Of a stretch of 64,000 bases of DNA, positions 54,127 to 63,291 are shown one piece after another. Positions within the stretch are counted from its first letter, which is position 1; each line of letters begins with the position of its first letter. Under the pieces are notes generated by a model. The model saw nothing but the letters and a program-made list of their open reading frames with translations, made no database searches and was not told where the DNA came from. This stretch comes from BOG-1184 sp964651515 (GTDB lineage Bacteria > Fibrobacterota > Chitinivibrionia > Chitinivibrionales > Chitinispirillaceae), in the NCBI GenBank assembly GCA_964651515.1, contig CAZYYB010000001.1, forward strand, positions 1-64,000, given 5' to 3'. The position numbers and the translations under genes were made by a program.

Positions 54127-54275
54127 TTACCCGATTTCATCGTTTTCCCTAAATGCAGGGCGACTTTCCGGGAAGCTGGAATATTCCACCTCGGGTCGCC
54201 CCCCGCCACCTTTTATATTTAGTAGCAATTACTATCCATCAAATTCCTTCATTTTCGTCCTCCGGCGCCGATGCA

Positions 54276-56459
54276 ATGGTTTTCAGAATCGCAACCAGCC
54301 GAGCCCTCCTCCCGCTCCTGCTTTTTTTCTCTCTTCCGGGTGCACAGCAGACCTTGCCGGGGGGGCCGATCATTAACTGGAACGGTACCGACGCCTTCCG
54401 CGAGCTCACCTACCCGCGGATCATCGACAGCCTGCTGAAGCATCCTGCCGGCCCGGACACCGCTTCCTGGTATTTCCAGCTCGGCACCGCCTACCTGCTG
54501 TCCGGCGATCCGGATCGGGCACTGCCGTGCTTCGCCGGGCCGCCGCTTCGCGATGCCGCGCTGCTGCCGTTCGCCTGGGAGGGGCTCGGGGACTGCTGTA
54601 CCAGAAAAATGCGGTACGACAGCGCGATCGCCTGTTACGAGCAGGTCATCGCCATGCAGCTTCCCTTCCGTTACCGGGCGACCATCTATCGTAAAATCCG
54701 CGACATCGTGCTCGACGATACCGCACGGATCCGCACCGATTCGCTGCGCCGGCAGTACTCCCGGTGGTGGAATTCGCACCGGCCCGCGCCCCTGGATCCG
54801 GTCTGCGGCAGGATCGATACGCTTGTCCGGCACGGTGAATGGCCACAGGTCAATCACCTGGTGCTCAGCACGCTTACCGCCCTCGACGATACCGCCCAGG
54901 GAGCCATCGTCAAAAGCATCGAGGAGGGAAACCCTCCCGTTTCCGCGCTCACGACGCAGTGTTTCTTCCTCCTCGCCCGGATTGCAACCGATTGCCGCCG
55001 GTATGCCGTTGCCGAGCGTATGCTTGCCGCGGCGAATGACCGGAAGGATTTCGGAAAAGTGATCGGGAAGCAGAAGTACCTCAGGTTCCGGGGCAGACTC
55101 TCCTTCTGCGAGGGGAAGAACGAAGAGGCGATCGAATCGCTCACCGGGTATATCCATCGCTACCGCTATGAGGCGGATATCGGATTTCTCGTGGCGCGCG
55201 CATACAAGATGCTCGACGATCTCGATAGTGCCGCGGTATGGTACGACCGGTTCATCGAGGAGTCGCCGCATTACGGCGGACTGGCCGAAATCCTCTGGCG
55301 GCGTGCCTGGATCGAGGTGGAACGGAACGATCCCGATGCCGCCGCCCGGTTTTTCCGGAAAATTTACCAGTCGTATCCCCGGTCGCTTCACGCCGACGAG
55401 GCGGTCCTGCGTCACGCCCTGTGCAACTTCGAGGAGCAGAAGTACGATTCCGCGATCGGCCGGCTGACGCTCCTGCAGGGCAGGCGCTCCCCGTCCCCGA
55501 TCCTGCCGGCCGCTCTCTTCTGGCAGGCAAAGGCCTGGCTCAGGCTCGACAGCATCGAGAGAGCGAGGACGGCATTCGCCGAGGCGATTGCGGCCGATCC
55601 CTACGACTACTATGCCTGCCGTTCCCGTGAACTGCTCGCCGGGCTTCACGATTCGACGCATAATCGATTTCCGGTTGATACGGTGTCGGACACCGGTCGC
55701 GTCATCGGCTGGCTCGACTCGCTCTGCCCTCCCTGCGGGCGGACGCTCTCCTTCGAGGACAGTGTCAATCTCCGGCGTGCGATCGTCAGCGCATCGGTCG
55801 GCAGGATCTTCGATGCGGAGAGTTTTTTCGAGCCGGTCGAACAGGCCTTGAAGGGGAGCCCTTCGCTGGTTTTCCGCATGGCGCGACTCTATCAGTCGGT
55901 CGGCGCCGCAACGCAGGGGGTAAGGGCCGGTCGCAGGATCCTGTCCCGGCTGCCCGCGGACGGGAAGCAAAACCTTCCGCTTTCCGCCCGGCTGCTCCTC
56001 TTCCCGCAGCCCTGGGCCCGGACCGTTAAAGCAGAAGCGCAGAGGTGGAACCTGGACCCGAGTTTTACCTATGCGGTTATTCGCCAGGAGAGCGTTTTCG
56101 ATCCCGAGGTCGTGTCGCCCGCAGGGGCGATCGGCCTGATGCAGATCATGCCGGCAACGGGGAAGACCATCGCCCGCGAACTCGGCGAGCCCTTCTCGGT
56201 CGAGGCCCTCTATTCGCCGGAGGGAAATATCCGCTTCGGCACCTACTATCTGCACAAGCTTCTGAAGGAATTTGACGACAGCCGCGAATTTACCCTTGCC
56301 GGATACAACGGAGGCCCGCCGAATGCGAAGGAGTGGCGGGAGCGGGCCAGGGATAAGGACCCGGATCTGGGGGTGGAGGGGATCGTTTTTTCCGAAACGA
56401 GGAATTATGTCAAGAAGGTGATGGCCAACTTCTGGATTTACTCGCAATTCATGCACTGA
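54276..56459 (+). CDS. Soluble lytic transglycosylase with TPR-like repeats
   Basis: A 727-residue protein with a signal peptide (LLPLLLFFSLPGAQQ) and long helical repeats of TPR type from about residue 40 to 560 (EGLGDCCTRKMRYDSAIACY, AVWYDRFIEESPHYGGLAEI). The SLT domain at the C-terminus has SFTYAVIRQESVFDPEVVSP with the catalytic Glu, GAIGLMQIMPATGKTIA, NIRFGTYYLHKLL and LAGYNGGPPNAKEW. It cleaves peptidoglycan with 1,6-anhydro ring formation in the periplasm. It is like Slt70 in layout. I start at ATG 54276, directly before the signal peptide; upstream in-frame sequence is not protein-like. Confidence 0.93.
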   Translation: MVFRIATSRALLPLLLFFSLPGAQQTLPGGPIINWNGTDAFRELTYPRIIDSLLKHPAGPDTASWYFQLGTAYLLSGDPDRALPCFAGPPLRDAALLPFAWEGLGDCCTRKMRYDSAIACYEQVIAMQLPFRYRATIYRKIRDIVLDDTARIRTDSLRRQYSRWWNSHRPAPLDPVCGRIDTLVRHGEWPQVNHLVLSTLTALDDTAQGAIVKSIEEGNPPVSALTTQCFFLLARIATDCRRYAVAERMLAAANDRKDFGKVIGKQKYLRFRGRLSFCEGKNEEAIESLTGYIHRYRYEADIGFLVARAYKMLDDLDSAAVWYDRFIEESPHYGGLAEILWRRAWIEVERNDPDAAARFFRKIYQSYPRSLHADEAVLRHALCNFEEQKYDSAIGRLTLLQGRRSPSPILPAALFWQAKAWLRLDSIERARTAFAEAIAADPYDYYACRSRELLAGLHDSTHNRFPVDTVSDTGRVIGWLDSLCPPCGRTLSFEDSVNLRRAIVSASVGRIFDAESFFEPVEQALKGSPSLVFRMARLYQSVGAATQGVRAGRRILSRLPADGKQNLPLSARLLLFPQPWARTVKAEAQRWNLDPSFTYAVIRQESVFDPEVVSPAGAIGLMQIMPATGKTIARELGEPFSVEALYSPEGNIRFGTYYLHKLLKEFDDSREFTLAGYNGGPPNAKEWRERARDKDPDLGVEGIVFSETRNYVKKVMANFWIYSQFMH

Positions 56460-56556
56460 CGACTCGAATGCCCCGCACGGATTGGCACCATATTTGTTGC
56501 ACTTTTGTGTTTATGCCTCGTATTTTTTCATCGGCAAGGTGCCGAGGAGATACTCT

Positions 56557-57531
56557 ATGAAACGGTTGTTGATCCCTGCAATTATGGCCGTATGCGTCCT
56601 GAGGGCTTCATCCCTGACCCCGGACACCGGAGCTCATTCCGATTCCACGGGCACCGCATCGGCGACGCACTATCGGCTGTATACCGCCGGCGGACCGGTC
56701 CTCGCTTTCGACGTTCAGGCGGATGTCATCTGGTGCGCCCTGGAGTCGTCGGTTATCGCCATTCCCCTGAATGGCGAGAAAAAAACGGCTTACCCCGCGC
56801 TCGGGACGATGCCGGCGCAGTCGATCGAGGCGATCGCCGCCGACCGGCAGGGGAGAATTTGGTTCGGCGGGCCCCAGGGGATCGCCATGAAGAACGGGCC
56901 GAAATTCACCGATTTCACGACCAAGAGCGGTCTGTCGGGCAACCGGGTCAACGCTATTGCCGCAGCCGACGACGGCTCGGTATGGGTCGGGACCGACAGC
57001 GGCGCCTGCGTGTTCATCGGCGAGACCTGGAAACAGTTTACCGTTAAGGATGGGCTGGTCTCGGACAGGATACAGGCCATTGCGGTCGACGACAAGGGGA
57101 GGGTGTGGTTCGGTACCGATAAGGGAATAAGCGTGTTCAACGGCGCCACCTGGACCAGCTATACCACCCAGAACGGCATGAGCGATAACGACGATACCCG
57201 GGCGCTCGCCTATGATCGCAATAAGGGCGTGCTGTGGGCTGCGGTCGGGGACAAGGATGTCAATACGTTCGACGGCCAGAAATGGAATATCTACATGGAT
57301 ACGCAGGCCGGGATCCGGACCATCATGGTGGACTCGCAGAGCAGGATCTGGTTTGGCTTCGGCACCGGGAAGGGGATCCTGAAATTCAACGGCGACGACT
57401 GGCTGCCCGATCCGACACCGTTCGGGGTCCCGATAAGCCAGACGTACCAAATGCGCTGCGACGAAAAAGGAAACCTGTGGTTTGCCACCGACCAGGGGGT
57501 CATCCACCTGGTCAACCCGTATCCGTTTTAA
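56557..57531 (+). CDS. Secreted two-component-type beta-propeller protein
   Basis: A 324-residue protein. A signal peptide (LLIPAIMAVCVLRASS) is followed by blades of the Reg_prop type: IAADRQGRIWFGGPQGIAMK, IAAADDGSVWVGTDSGACVF, IAVDDKGRVWFGTDKGISVF, and later MRCDEKGNLWFATDQGVIHL. This propeller is the sensor part of hybrid two-component proteins, but no histidine kinase follows here. GAGGAGA precedes the ATG at 56557. It lies 97 bp after the transglycosylase gene and may act with it at the envelope; the ligand is unknown. Confidence 0.85.
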   Translation: MKRLLIPAIMAVCVLRASSLTPDTGAHSDSTGTASATHYRLYTAGGPVLAFDVQADVIWCALESSVIAIPLNGEKKTAYPALGTMPAQSIEAIAADRQGRIWFGGPQGIAMKNGPKFTDFTTKSGLSGNRVNAIAAADDGSVWVGTDSGACVFIGETWKQFTVKDGLVSDRIQAIAVDDKGRVWFGTDKGISVFNGATWTSYTTQNGMSDNDDTRALAYDRNKGVLWAAVGDKDVNTFDGQKWNIYMDTQAGIRTIMVDSQSRIWFGFGTGKGILKFNGDDWLPDPTPFGVPISQTYQMRCDEKGNLWFATDQGVIHLVNPYPF

Positions 57532-57714
57532 CCGGGCCGGGGTTGACTTTGACCCCCTGAATTGAGTAGTTTAAAATTCCTACGCTCCTTCATCATCACC
57601 GGCGGAGTGCATACACAGAGAGACTGAACCACCATTGCATCATGCGGTTACGGAGATGGTTACGGGGGGGCTTGCAGGCGGCCCGGCGGCAATCGCGTGA
57701 GGTTGAAGGGAAGC

Positions 57715-58845
57715 ATGGATACAATCCGGATTGCCGTTATCGGTTTAGGAAACTGCGCAAGTTCACTCCTGCAGGGGATCGAATACTACCGCCATAAAAA
57801 ACCGGCCGAGGCGACCGGCCTCATGCACTGGGAGATCGGCGGTTTCACCCCCGCCGACATCGAGGTGGTCGCGGCGTTCGATATCGACCGGCGAAAGGTC
57901 GGGCGCGATGTCAACGAAGCCATTTTCGCGAAACCCAACTGCACCGCGGTCTTCTGCCCGTCCATGCCGGTTGCCGGCGTCGTTGTGCGCATGGGGAGCG
58001 TGCTCGACGGCGTCGCCGACCATATGAAGGAGTACGAAGAGGACTACTCCTTTGCCGTGGCGCGGGAGCGTGAGCCGTCGCGCGACGAGGTGGTCGCGCA
58101 TCTCCGGGAAGCGGGCGCCGAAATTCTCCTGAACTATCTGCCGGTGGGTTCCGAGGCCGCCACCGCGTTCTACGCCGAGGCGGCGCTCGAAGCGGGGATA
58201 GCCTTCGTCAACAATATGCCGGTGTTCATCGCCAGCAACCCTGCCTGGGAGGCGCGCTTCAAGGAACGGGGGGTACCGGTCATCGGCGACGATATCAAGG
58301 CCCAGCTCGGGGCCACCATCACCCACCGCGCCCTCACGGACCTCTTCAAAAAACGTGGTGTCAAGCTCGAACGCACCTACCAGCTCAATACCGGCGGGAA
58401 CACCGACTTCCTCAACATGCTGAACCGCAGCCGCCTCAAGTCCAAAAAAGAGTCCAAGACCGAGGCGGTCCAGTCGGTCGCCGCGACGCGGCTGAACAAG
58501 CGGGATATTCACGTCGGTCCCTCGGACTACGTCCCCTGGCAGAACGACCAGAAGGTCTGCTTCATCCGCATGGAGGGAAGGCTCTTCGGCGACGTGCCCA
58601 TGAACCTCGAGCTGCGGCTGTCGGTCGAGGATTCCCCGAACTCCGCGGGCGTCGCGATCGATGCGATCCGCTGTGCAAAGCTTGCGCTCGATGCCGGCCT
58701 CGGCGGCGCGATCGCCGGCCCCTCTTCCTACTTCTGCAAACACCCGCCGCGTCAATACCCCGACGATGAGGCGTACCGCAAGACCGAGGAGTTCATCAAG
58801 CAATACGGCGTGACGCGGACGGAAGCGGTGAAGGTGCCGGTGTAA
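57715..58845 (+). CDS. ino1: Inositol-3-phosphate synthase
   Basis: A 376-residue myo-inositol-1-phosphate synthase. It begins IRIAVIGLGNCASSLLQGIE (NAD-binding) and has VVAAFDIDRRKVGRDVNEAI, LNYLPVGSEAATAFYAEAAL, FVNNMPVFIAS, GDDIKAQLGATITHRAL, LNTGGNTDFLNMLNR, SKTEAVQSV and DYVPWQNDQKVCFIRMEG. It converts glucose-6-phosphate to inositol-3-phosphate, feeding inositol lipids or compatible solutes. Length agrees with actinobacterial and archaeal types. The chosen start is ATG 57715, with GAAGG upstream. Confidence 0.96.
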   Translation: MDTIRIAVIGLGNCASSLLQGIEYYRHKKPAEATGLMHWEIGGFTPADIEVVAAFDIDRRKVGRDVNEAIFAKPNCTAVFCPSMPVAGVVVRMGSVLDGVADHMKEYEEDYSFAVAREREPSRDEVVAHLREAGAEILLNYLPVGSEAATAFYAEAALEAGIAFVNNMPVFIASNPAWEARFKERGVPVIGDDIKAQLGATITHRALTDLFKKRGVKLERTYQLNTGGNTDFLNMLNRSRLKSKKESKTEAVQSVAATRLNKRDIHVGPSDYVPWQNDQKVCFIRMEGRLFGDVPMNLELRLSVEDSPNSAGVAIDAIRCAKLALDAGLGGAIAGPSSYFCKHPPRQYPDDEAYRKTEEFIKQYGVTRTEAVKVPV

Positions 58846-58867
58846 TAGGATTATCTCCCGTTGAAGT

Positions 58868-58990
58868 TTTTGGTGGGGGCTCCTCGCTTCGCGGGCTCCC
58901 CTGGTCGAAGCCGCGCAAAGCCGCGTCTCCCCGACCACCCCTTCCGGCGGAAGTCCGCAGCGATGCCCGCCCGCGGCGACCATGGGGCGT
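58868..58990 (-). repeat. Dispersed structured repeat
   Basis: In reverse complement this copy aligns with about 143-256 over more than 100 bp: CGGGCATCG..., CGGAAGGGGTGG..., GCGCGG..., CCCCCACCAAA. On the plus strand it begins GGTGGGGGCTCCTCGCTTCGCGGGCTCCCC, broken here only for length, and contains CCTGGTCGAAGCCGCGCAAA. It lies between ino1 and the antitoxin gene. Confidence 0.65.
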
Positions 58991-59113
58991 ACCCGGTGGG
59001 CGATCGGCCATTCGGCAGAAGAAATCGACCTTTTAAAAACTACCGGAGTAACCTTATCAAATGATTAAGAAATGGATAAGCCCCTTTCGCATCGAAAATC
59101 ATTTATTTTATGA

Positions 59114-59134
59114 TGTAAGAACGATGTTCTTACA
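59114..59134. promoter_or_regulatory. Operator palindrome of the toxin-antitoxin locus
   Basis: A perfect 9-bp inverted repeat, TGTAAGAAC-GAT-GTTCTTACA, ends one base before the AAGGAG ribosome binding site of the antitoxin gene. The site is ideally placed for autorepression by the AbrB-like antitoxin. Confidence 0.7.
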
Positions 59135-59146
59135 AAGGAGCCGGGC

Positions 59147-59353
59147 ATGATCAAGCATCTTCAAAAAGTCGGCAATAGCCGGGGAATTGTTCTCGATAAA
59201 CCTATCCTTGAACTGCTGAAGATTGAGGATAATGCGGCATTTGAGATCACCCAGGAAAAGGGCGGGCTATTTTTAAAGCCGTTGTCTGCTGCCGAGGCTT
59301 ACCGGAAGATTTCGCAGAAGCACCGCAAGTCATTGAATAAACTTTCAAAATGA
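59147..59353 (+). CDS. AbrB/MazE-type antitoxin
   Basis: A 68-residue protein with an N-terminal swapped-hairpin DNA-binding domain: HLQKVGNSRGIVLDKPILEL and FEITQEKGGLFLKPL. The remaining C-terminal tail (EAYRKISQKHRKSLNKLSK) is basic and helical, where such antitoxins bind their toxin. AAGGAG precedes ATG 59147, and a palindromic operator lies just upstream. The stop overlaps the following Doc-type gene by 4 bp, which is how such antitoxins are linked to Doc toxins. Confidence 0.88.
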   Translation: MIKHLQKVGNSRGIVLDKPILELLKIEDNAAFEITQEKGGLFLKPLSAAEAYRKISQKHRKSLNKLSK

Positions 59354-59552
59354 TGAACGATCCCCGGTTCCTGGACGTTTCCGAGGTCATTGCCATACAC
59401 GATCAGGAAATCGCGGTCGCCGGGGGTATGGATTTGAAATTGATGAGCGCTACGATGTGGACCTTGCCGATACAATCCTCGTCCTCGTTGCCCGGAAAAT
59501 CACCAAATCCGATTTTGTGCAGCACCTGAAATCCCGCAGCCGGGAGATCTGA
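59350..59552 (+). pseudogene. Internally deleted Doc-type toxin gene
   Basis: ATG 59350 overlaps the antitoxin stop (ATGA). The first ~28 codons, MNDPRFLDVSEVIAIHDQEI then AVAGG, match the Doc start. After GGTATGG the frame shifts: in the next frame EIDERYDVDLADTILVLVAR and KITKSDFVQHLKSRSREI match the Doc C-terminus. The central ~60 residues, including the Fic-type motif HPFxxGN(K/R), are gone. The toxin cannot be active, while the antitoxin is intact. The shared GGTATGG/GGTATGGA-type junction suggests a deletion. Confidence 0.75.
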
Positions 59553-59621
59553 CCGGCACAGGAGTTGCGGTTAATCATCCCTCGATGAGCTGGAAACCCT
59601 TACCGCTTCAGGAGGTTCGAT

Positions 59622-60134
59622 ATGCCCCGACGATATATCCTTCCCCTGTTCGCCATTTTTGCGATGTATGCCCCTTTTTCAGCCGGAGGATCCGCCATGA
59701 CCCTGAAAGTCGGTGATAAGGCGCCCGAGTTCGCCCTCCTGAACTCGATGGGCGATACCGTTCGTTTGAGCGACTATGCCGGAAAGAATTACGTGGTCCT
59801 GATCTTCTATCCCGGCGACGAAACGCCGGGGTGCACGAAACAGCTCTGCGCGGTGCGTGACGACTTTGCCGATTTCGAGGCGAAGCAGGTCAAGGTCTTC
59901 GGCATCAACCCGGCCGACACCGCCTCGCACCGGAAGTTCGCCGAACACCACGGGTTCCCGTTTCCGCTCCTCGTGGATCCGCACCACGAGACCGCGAAGG
60001 CCTACGGATGCGAGGGCCTGCTTTTCGTGAAGCGGACGGTATTCGTTATCGATCCGTCGGGCGTGATCGTCTACCTGAAGCAGGGTATGCCGCCGGACGC
60101 CGAGATCCTGCAGGCGATTCCGGAGGCGAAATAA
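59622..60134 (+). CDS. Bcp-type peroxiredoxin, possibly exported
   Basis: A 170-residue peroxiredoxin (AhpC/TSA family, Bcp/PrxQ group). The core has LKVGDKAPEFALLNSMGDTV, VVLIFYPGDETPGCTKQLCA with the peroxidatic Cys in PGCTKQLC (a second Cys five residues on), and INPADTASHRKFAEHHGFPF. An N-terminal hydrophobic stretch (YILPLFAIFAMYAPFSAGG) looks like a signal peptide; ATG at about 59697 (MTLKVGD) would give a cytoplasmic form. AGGAGG precedes ATG 59622. The reaction is thiol-dependent peroxide reduction. Confidence 0.92.
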   Translation: MPRRYILPLFAIFAMYAPFSAGGSAMTLKVGDKAPEFALLNSMGDTVRLSDYAGKNYVVLIFYPGDETPGCTKQLCAVRDDFADFEAKQVKVFGINPADTASHRKFAEHHGFPFPLLVDPHHETAKAYGCEGLLFVKRTVFVIDPSGVIVYLKQGMPPDAEILQAIPEAK

Positions 60135-60308
60135 GGGCGCATCGTCCCGTTCGCACGCTTCACGGGGTAGTTTTTCCCTTCTCCACGGGCGGAGAGAAGG
60201 CGACGGGGTGAGGCGGGGCTTTTAGTTGCGGGCACAACGCGCCGAAAACGCAGTATTTTACCATCACGTATGCGCGCCCGTAGCCGTCAAGAGTTCAACC
60301 CCTTCCGG

Positions 60309-61919
60309 ATGATAAAGCGGTCATTGACCATCGCCCTCACGGCCGCGCTGCTTGGGCTGCCGCTCTGCCGGCATGAAAAGCCGGCTTCCATGGGGCAGTC
60401 CGCGCTTCCGGCGCGCAGTGCGTCTCAAACGTCAATTTCCTCCGACACCCTGGCTCTCGGGTTTTATAACGTGGAGAACCTCTTCGGGCTTACCGACGCC
60501 GGCAACGAGTATCCGGAGTTCCGGCCCGGTGCGGGCGGCTGGAACAAGCAGCTCTACGAAACCAAGGTCGGCCGCATCGCGTCGGTGATCGCGGCCATGC
60601 GCCTCGACGTCATCGGTCTCTCCGAAGTCCAGAACCGGGGCACGCTTGGCGACCTGCGGCGGGAGATCGCGAAGCGGGGCGTCGACTACCCGTACAGCGC
60701 GATCGCCGACGAACCGGGCCGGCCCATCAACTGCCCGGCCCTGCTCTCGCGGTTTCCCGTCGTGGAGAGTCACGGTCTTCCCTCCCTCTCGCTGCGGCCC
60801 ACCCGGAACATTCTCGAAGCCGACCTCGACTGCAACGGCGCCCGGCTGCGCGTCTACGTCAACCACTGGCCCGCCAAGTTTGAGCCCGAATCCGAGCGCG
60901 TCGCCGCGGCGCAGGCGCTTGCGCAGGCAATTTCCCGCCGCGGGGGAGGGATGCCGTATGTCATCATCGGCGACCTGAACTCCGATTACGACGAGTGGCG
61001 GACCTTCCGGGCGCACGGATTCGACGATACGAGGGGAGTCACCGGGCTGAACAATGTTCTCGGCACCGTGCGTGCGGAGCCGGGAGGAGGATTTACCTTT
61101 GTCACGAGAGCCGATCTCTGCAACGGGCGATCGTTCCATTTCGACCCCTGGCTCGACCTGCCCCCGGATAAGCGCATGAGCATGAGCTATCACGGCATGC
61201 CCGAGACGCCGGACCACCTCCTTTTGCCGCGCGAGCTGGTCTGCGGGTCCACGTTTACCTATTGCGATTCCACGTTTACCGCGTTCAGGTGGGATGGGCG
61301 GCTGCTGCGAAACGGCGAACCGTTTGGCTGGCAGATGCGCGGGTTCGGCAGGCACCGCTTTTTTACCGGGGAGGGGTACTCGGACCATCTGCCGGTCTGC
61401 CTGAAGCTTGTCGAGCGCCGCGGAGCGCCTCCGGCGCCCACTCCCGGTGCGGCAGGCATCCGGCCGCCGGGCGGCCGTGCAGGGGAGAGCGACCGGGAGT
61501 GGTTGCCCGATGGGAATGAGTTCACCGTAACGCGCGAACCGGTCGGAGCCGCACCGGGCCGCCTCTGCCTGTGCGTCAAGGGAGCGGCGCCGGAGAAAAA
61601 CTGCGTGGCGGCGCGGACGGTCATCCGCCTGCCGCTTCTCAACCGCTCGCGCCGAAGCAGGGTGACGTTCGACATAAAGGGCGGCGGGAAGATCCAGCTC
61701 CGCATGAAGAGCGGCCGCGGCAAGTGGCGGTTTTACACCGGGGAGGCGTTTCGGTATTATAAGTCTTCCCGGTACCTGCTCTCGCAGTTCCCGTCGTGGC
61801 GGCACGAGACGCTGCCGTTTTTAGCCGACGACCTCGCCTCTTCCGACCTCACCATCGAACTCCGGGCAGGCAAGGGGGAGCCTTTCTGCGTATGGCTGGA
61901 CAGGTTTAAGGTGGAGTGA
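60309..61919 (+). CDS. Secreted endonuclease/exonuclease/phosphatase family protein
   Basis: A 536-residue protein with a signal-like N-terminus (SLTIALTAALLGLPLC). The EEP fold extends from about 50 to 385: LALGFYNVENLFGLTDAGNE, ASVIAAMRLDVIGLSEVQNR (catalytic Glu), VYVNHWPAKF, VIIGDLNSDYDEW (catalytic Asp-Asn) and GYSDHLPVCLKL (catalytic Asp-His). The remaining ~130 residues are a beta-rich domain (SRRSRVTFDIKGGGKIQLRM) resembling a carbohydrate-binding module. Likely an extracellular nuclease or phosphodiesterase. ATG 60309 is used because the earlier ATG (60270) puts a charged stretch before the signal. Confidence 0.85.
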   Translation: MIKRSLTIALTAALLGLPLCRHEKPASMGQSALPARSASQTSISSDTLALGFYNVENLFGLTDAGNEYPEFRPGAGGWNKQLYETKVGRIASVIAAMRLDVIGLSEVQNRGTLGDLRREIAKRGVDYPYSAIADEPGRPINCPALLSRFPVVESHGLPSLSLRPTRNILEADLDCNGARLRVYVNHWPAKFEPESERVAAAQALAQAISRRGGGMPYVIIGDLNSDYDEWRTFRAHGFDDTRGVTGLNNVLGTVRAEPGGGFTFVTRADLCNGRSFHFDPWLDLPPDKRMSMSYHGMPETPDHLLLPRELVCGSTFTYCDSTFTAFRWDGRLLRNGEPFGWQMRGFGRHRFFTGEGYSDHLPVCLKLVERRGAPPAPTPGAAGIRPPGGRAGESDREWLPDGNEFTVTREPVGAAPGRLCLCVKGAAPEKNCVAARTVIRLPLLNRSRRSRVTFDIKGGGKIQLRMKSGRGKWRFYTGEAFRYYKSSRYLLSQFPSWRHETLPFLADDLASSDLTIELRAGKGEPFCVWLDRFKVE

Positions 61920-61949
61920 GGGGAAGCAACGTCGTTGCCATTCATGGAT

Positions 61950-62095
61950 ACTCAGGTAGGGGAACCTCGCTTCGCGGGTTACCCATTTTGCCCAACAGGC
62001 AAAATGGACGGATTATTATAGCTTTCAATTGCACCAGCCCCTGGTCGGAGCCGCGCAACGCGTCTCCGACACACCAATGGTTTTTAGGGGTTTCT
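61950..62095 (+). repeat. Dispersed structured repeat with an internal insert
   Basis: CAGGTAGGGGAACCTCGC and TTCGCGGGTTACCC (61950-61983), then an inserted hairpin CATTTTGCC-CAACA-GGCAAAATG (61980-62005), then CCCCTGGTCGGAGCCGCGCA and ACGCGTCTCCGACACACC (62039-62077). Both halves match the copies at 58868 and 63292. The 61919-62206 gap holds nothing else I can name. Confidence 0.6.
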
Positions 62096-62205
62096 TTTCG
62101 CAGAGGTCGCGGGGGTCCCCGCCAACGGGTGCCGGTTATGAAGCACTCCTACCACGCGCGGGTGACCCGGCTCGACCATCCAAAAGCATTTGAATTTCTA
62201 TCCGC

Positions 62206-63243
62206 TTACTTCTCCAGGTAATGCACCTCGCTCAACCCCCGCAATTTATCCGCCGCAAGCTCGGCCGTGATGTCGCGCTGCGGCATGGCAAGCATCTCGT
62301 AGCCCACCATGAACTTCTGCACGGTCGCCGAGCGCAGGAGCGGCGGGTAGAAGTGGATGTGGAAGTGCCACTCGGGGTGCTCGTCGCCGTCGGTCGGCTT
62401 CTGGTGGAGGCCCATCGAGTAGGGGAAGCTCATGAGGAAGAGGTTGTCGTACCGCGCGGTGATCCGCTTCATCGCGTCGGCAAGGTCGGTGCGCGCTTTA
62501 TCGTCCATGTCGGCGACGCTGCCGCGGTGGATCTTGGGAAGCAGCATCGTCTCGTAGGGCCAGACCGCCCAGAACGGAACCACGGCCGCAAAGGAGTCGT
62601 TCTCGAAGACCACGCGCTCCTTTTTCGCAAGCTCGATCGCCAGGTAGTCGCAGAGCAGGCACGACCCCTTTGATCGATGGTAGTCGGCCTGGCGGTCGCC
62701 CTCGCGCGCCGGGAGCACCGGGACCTGCTCGTCGGCCCAGATCTGCCCGTGCGGGTGGGGGTTCGAGCAGCCCATCTGGGCTCCCTTGTTTTCGAAAATC
62801 TGCACGGAGCGGATTTCATCCCGCGCTCCGAGCTCGGCGTACTGCTCTCCCCAGATGTCGATCACGCGGCGGATGGCGGGAATGCCGAGGCGCGGCATGG
62901 TGAGGTCGTGGCGCGGGGAGTAGCAGAGGACCTTGCAGATTCCCCGCTCGCTCCTGGCGACGAGAAGGTCGGATTCGTCGAGCGACTCCGGCGGGGCGTC
63001 AAGGTAGAGGGCGGCAAAATCGTTGACAAAGACGAAGGTACCGTCGTAGGCCGGGTTGACGACCCCCTCGGCCCGCCTGTTGCCGGGGCAGAGGTAGCAC
63101 GAGGGATCGTAGGTGACGGTCGACGGCGGTTGCGGCGCATCGGTCTTTCCCTGCCACGGGCGTTTTGTCCGGTGCGGGGAGACGAGAATCCATTCGCCGA
63201 GGAGCGGGTTGAAGCGTCGGTGCGGGTGAGCGGTAAGGTCCAT
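62206..63243 (-). CDS. galT: Galactose-1-phosphate uridylyltransferase
   Basis: A 345-residue GalT of the Leloir pathway: UDP-glucose + galactose-1-phosphate gives UDP-galactose + glucose-1-phosphate. It starts HRRFNPLLGEWILVSPHRTK, has zinc ligands in CYLCPGN, the catalytic HxH of GAQMGCSNPHPHGQIWAD, and VPFWAVWPYETMLLPKIHRG plus YSMGLHQKPTDGDEHPEWHF near the end. Length is normal. It stands alone; glucose-1-phosphate produced here could feed glgC. Confidence 0.96.
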   Translation of the reverse strand: MDLTAHPHRRFNPLLGEWILVSPHRTKRPWQGKTDAPQPPSTVTYDPSCYLCPGNRRAEGVVNPAYDGTFVFVNDFAALYLDAPPESLDESDLLVARSERGICKVLCYSPRHDLTMPRLGIPAIRRVIDIWGEQYAELGARDEIRSVQIFENKGAQMGCSNPHPHGQIWADEQVPVLPAREGDRQADYHRSKGSCLLCDYLAIELAKKERVVFENDSFAAVVPFWAVWPYETMLLPKIHRGSVADMDDKARTDLADAMKRITARYDNLFLMSFPYSMGLHQKPTDGDEHPEWHFHIHFYPPLLRSATVQKFMVGYEMLAMPQRDITAELAADKLRGLSEVHYLEK

Positions 63244-63291
63244 GGATTATTTCTCCAGAAACAAGTTAGAATGTTAGGGAGTTCGAAGGAT

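Noticed and set aside
54249..56456. 735-codon minus-strand frame opposite the lytic transglycosylase
   Set aside because: It is a GC-rich shadow; the plus frame has a signal peptide and full SLT motifs.
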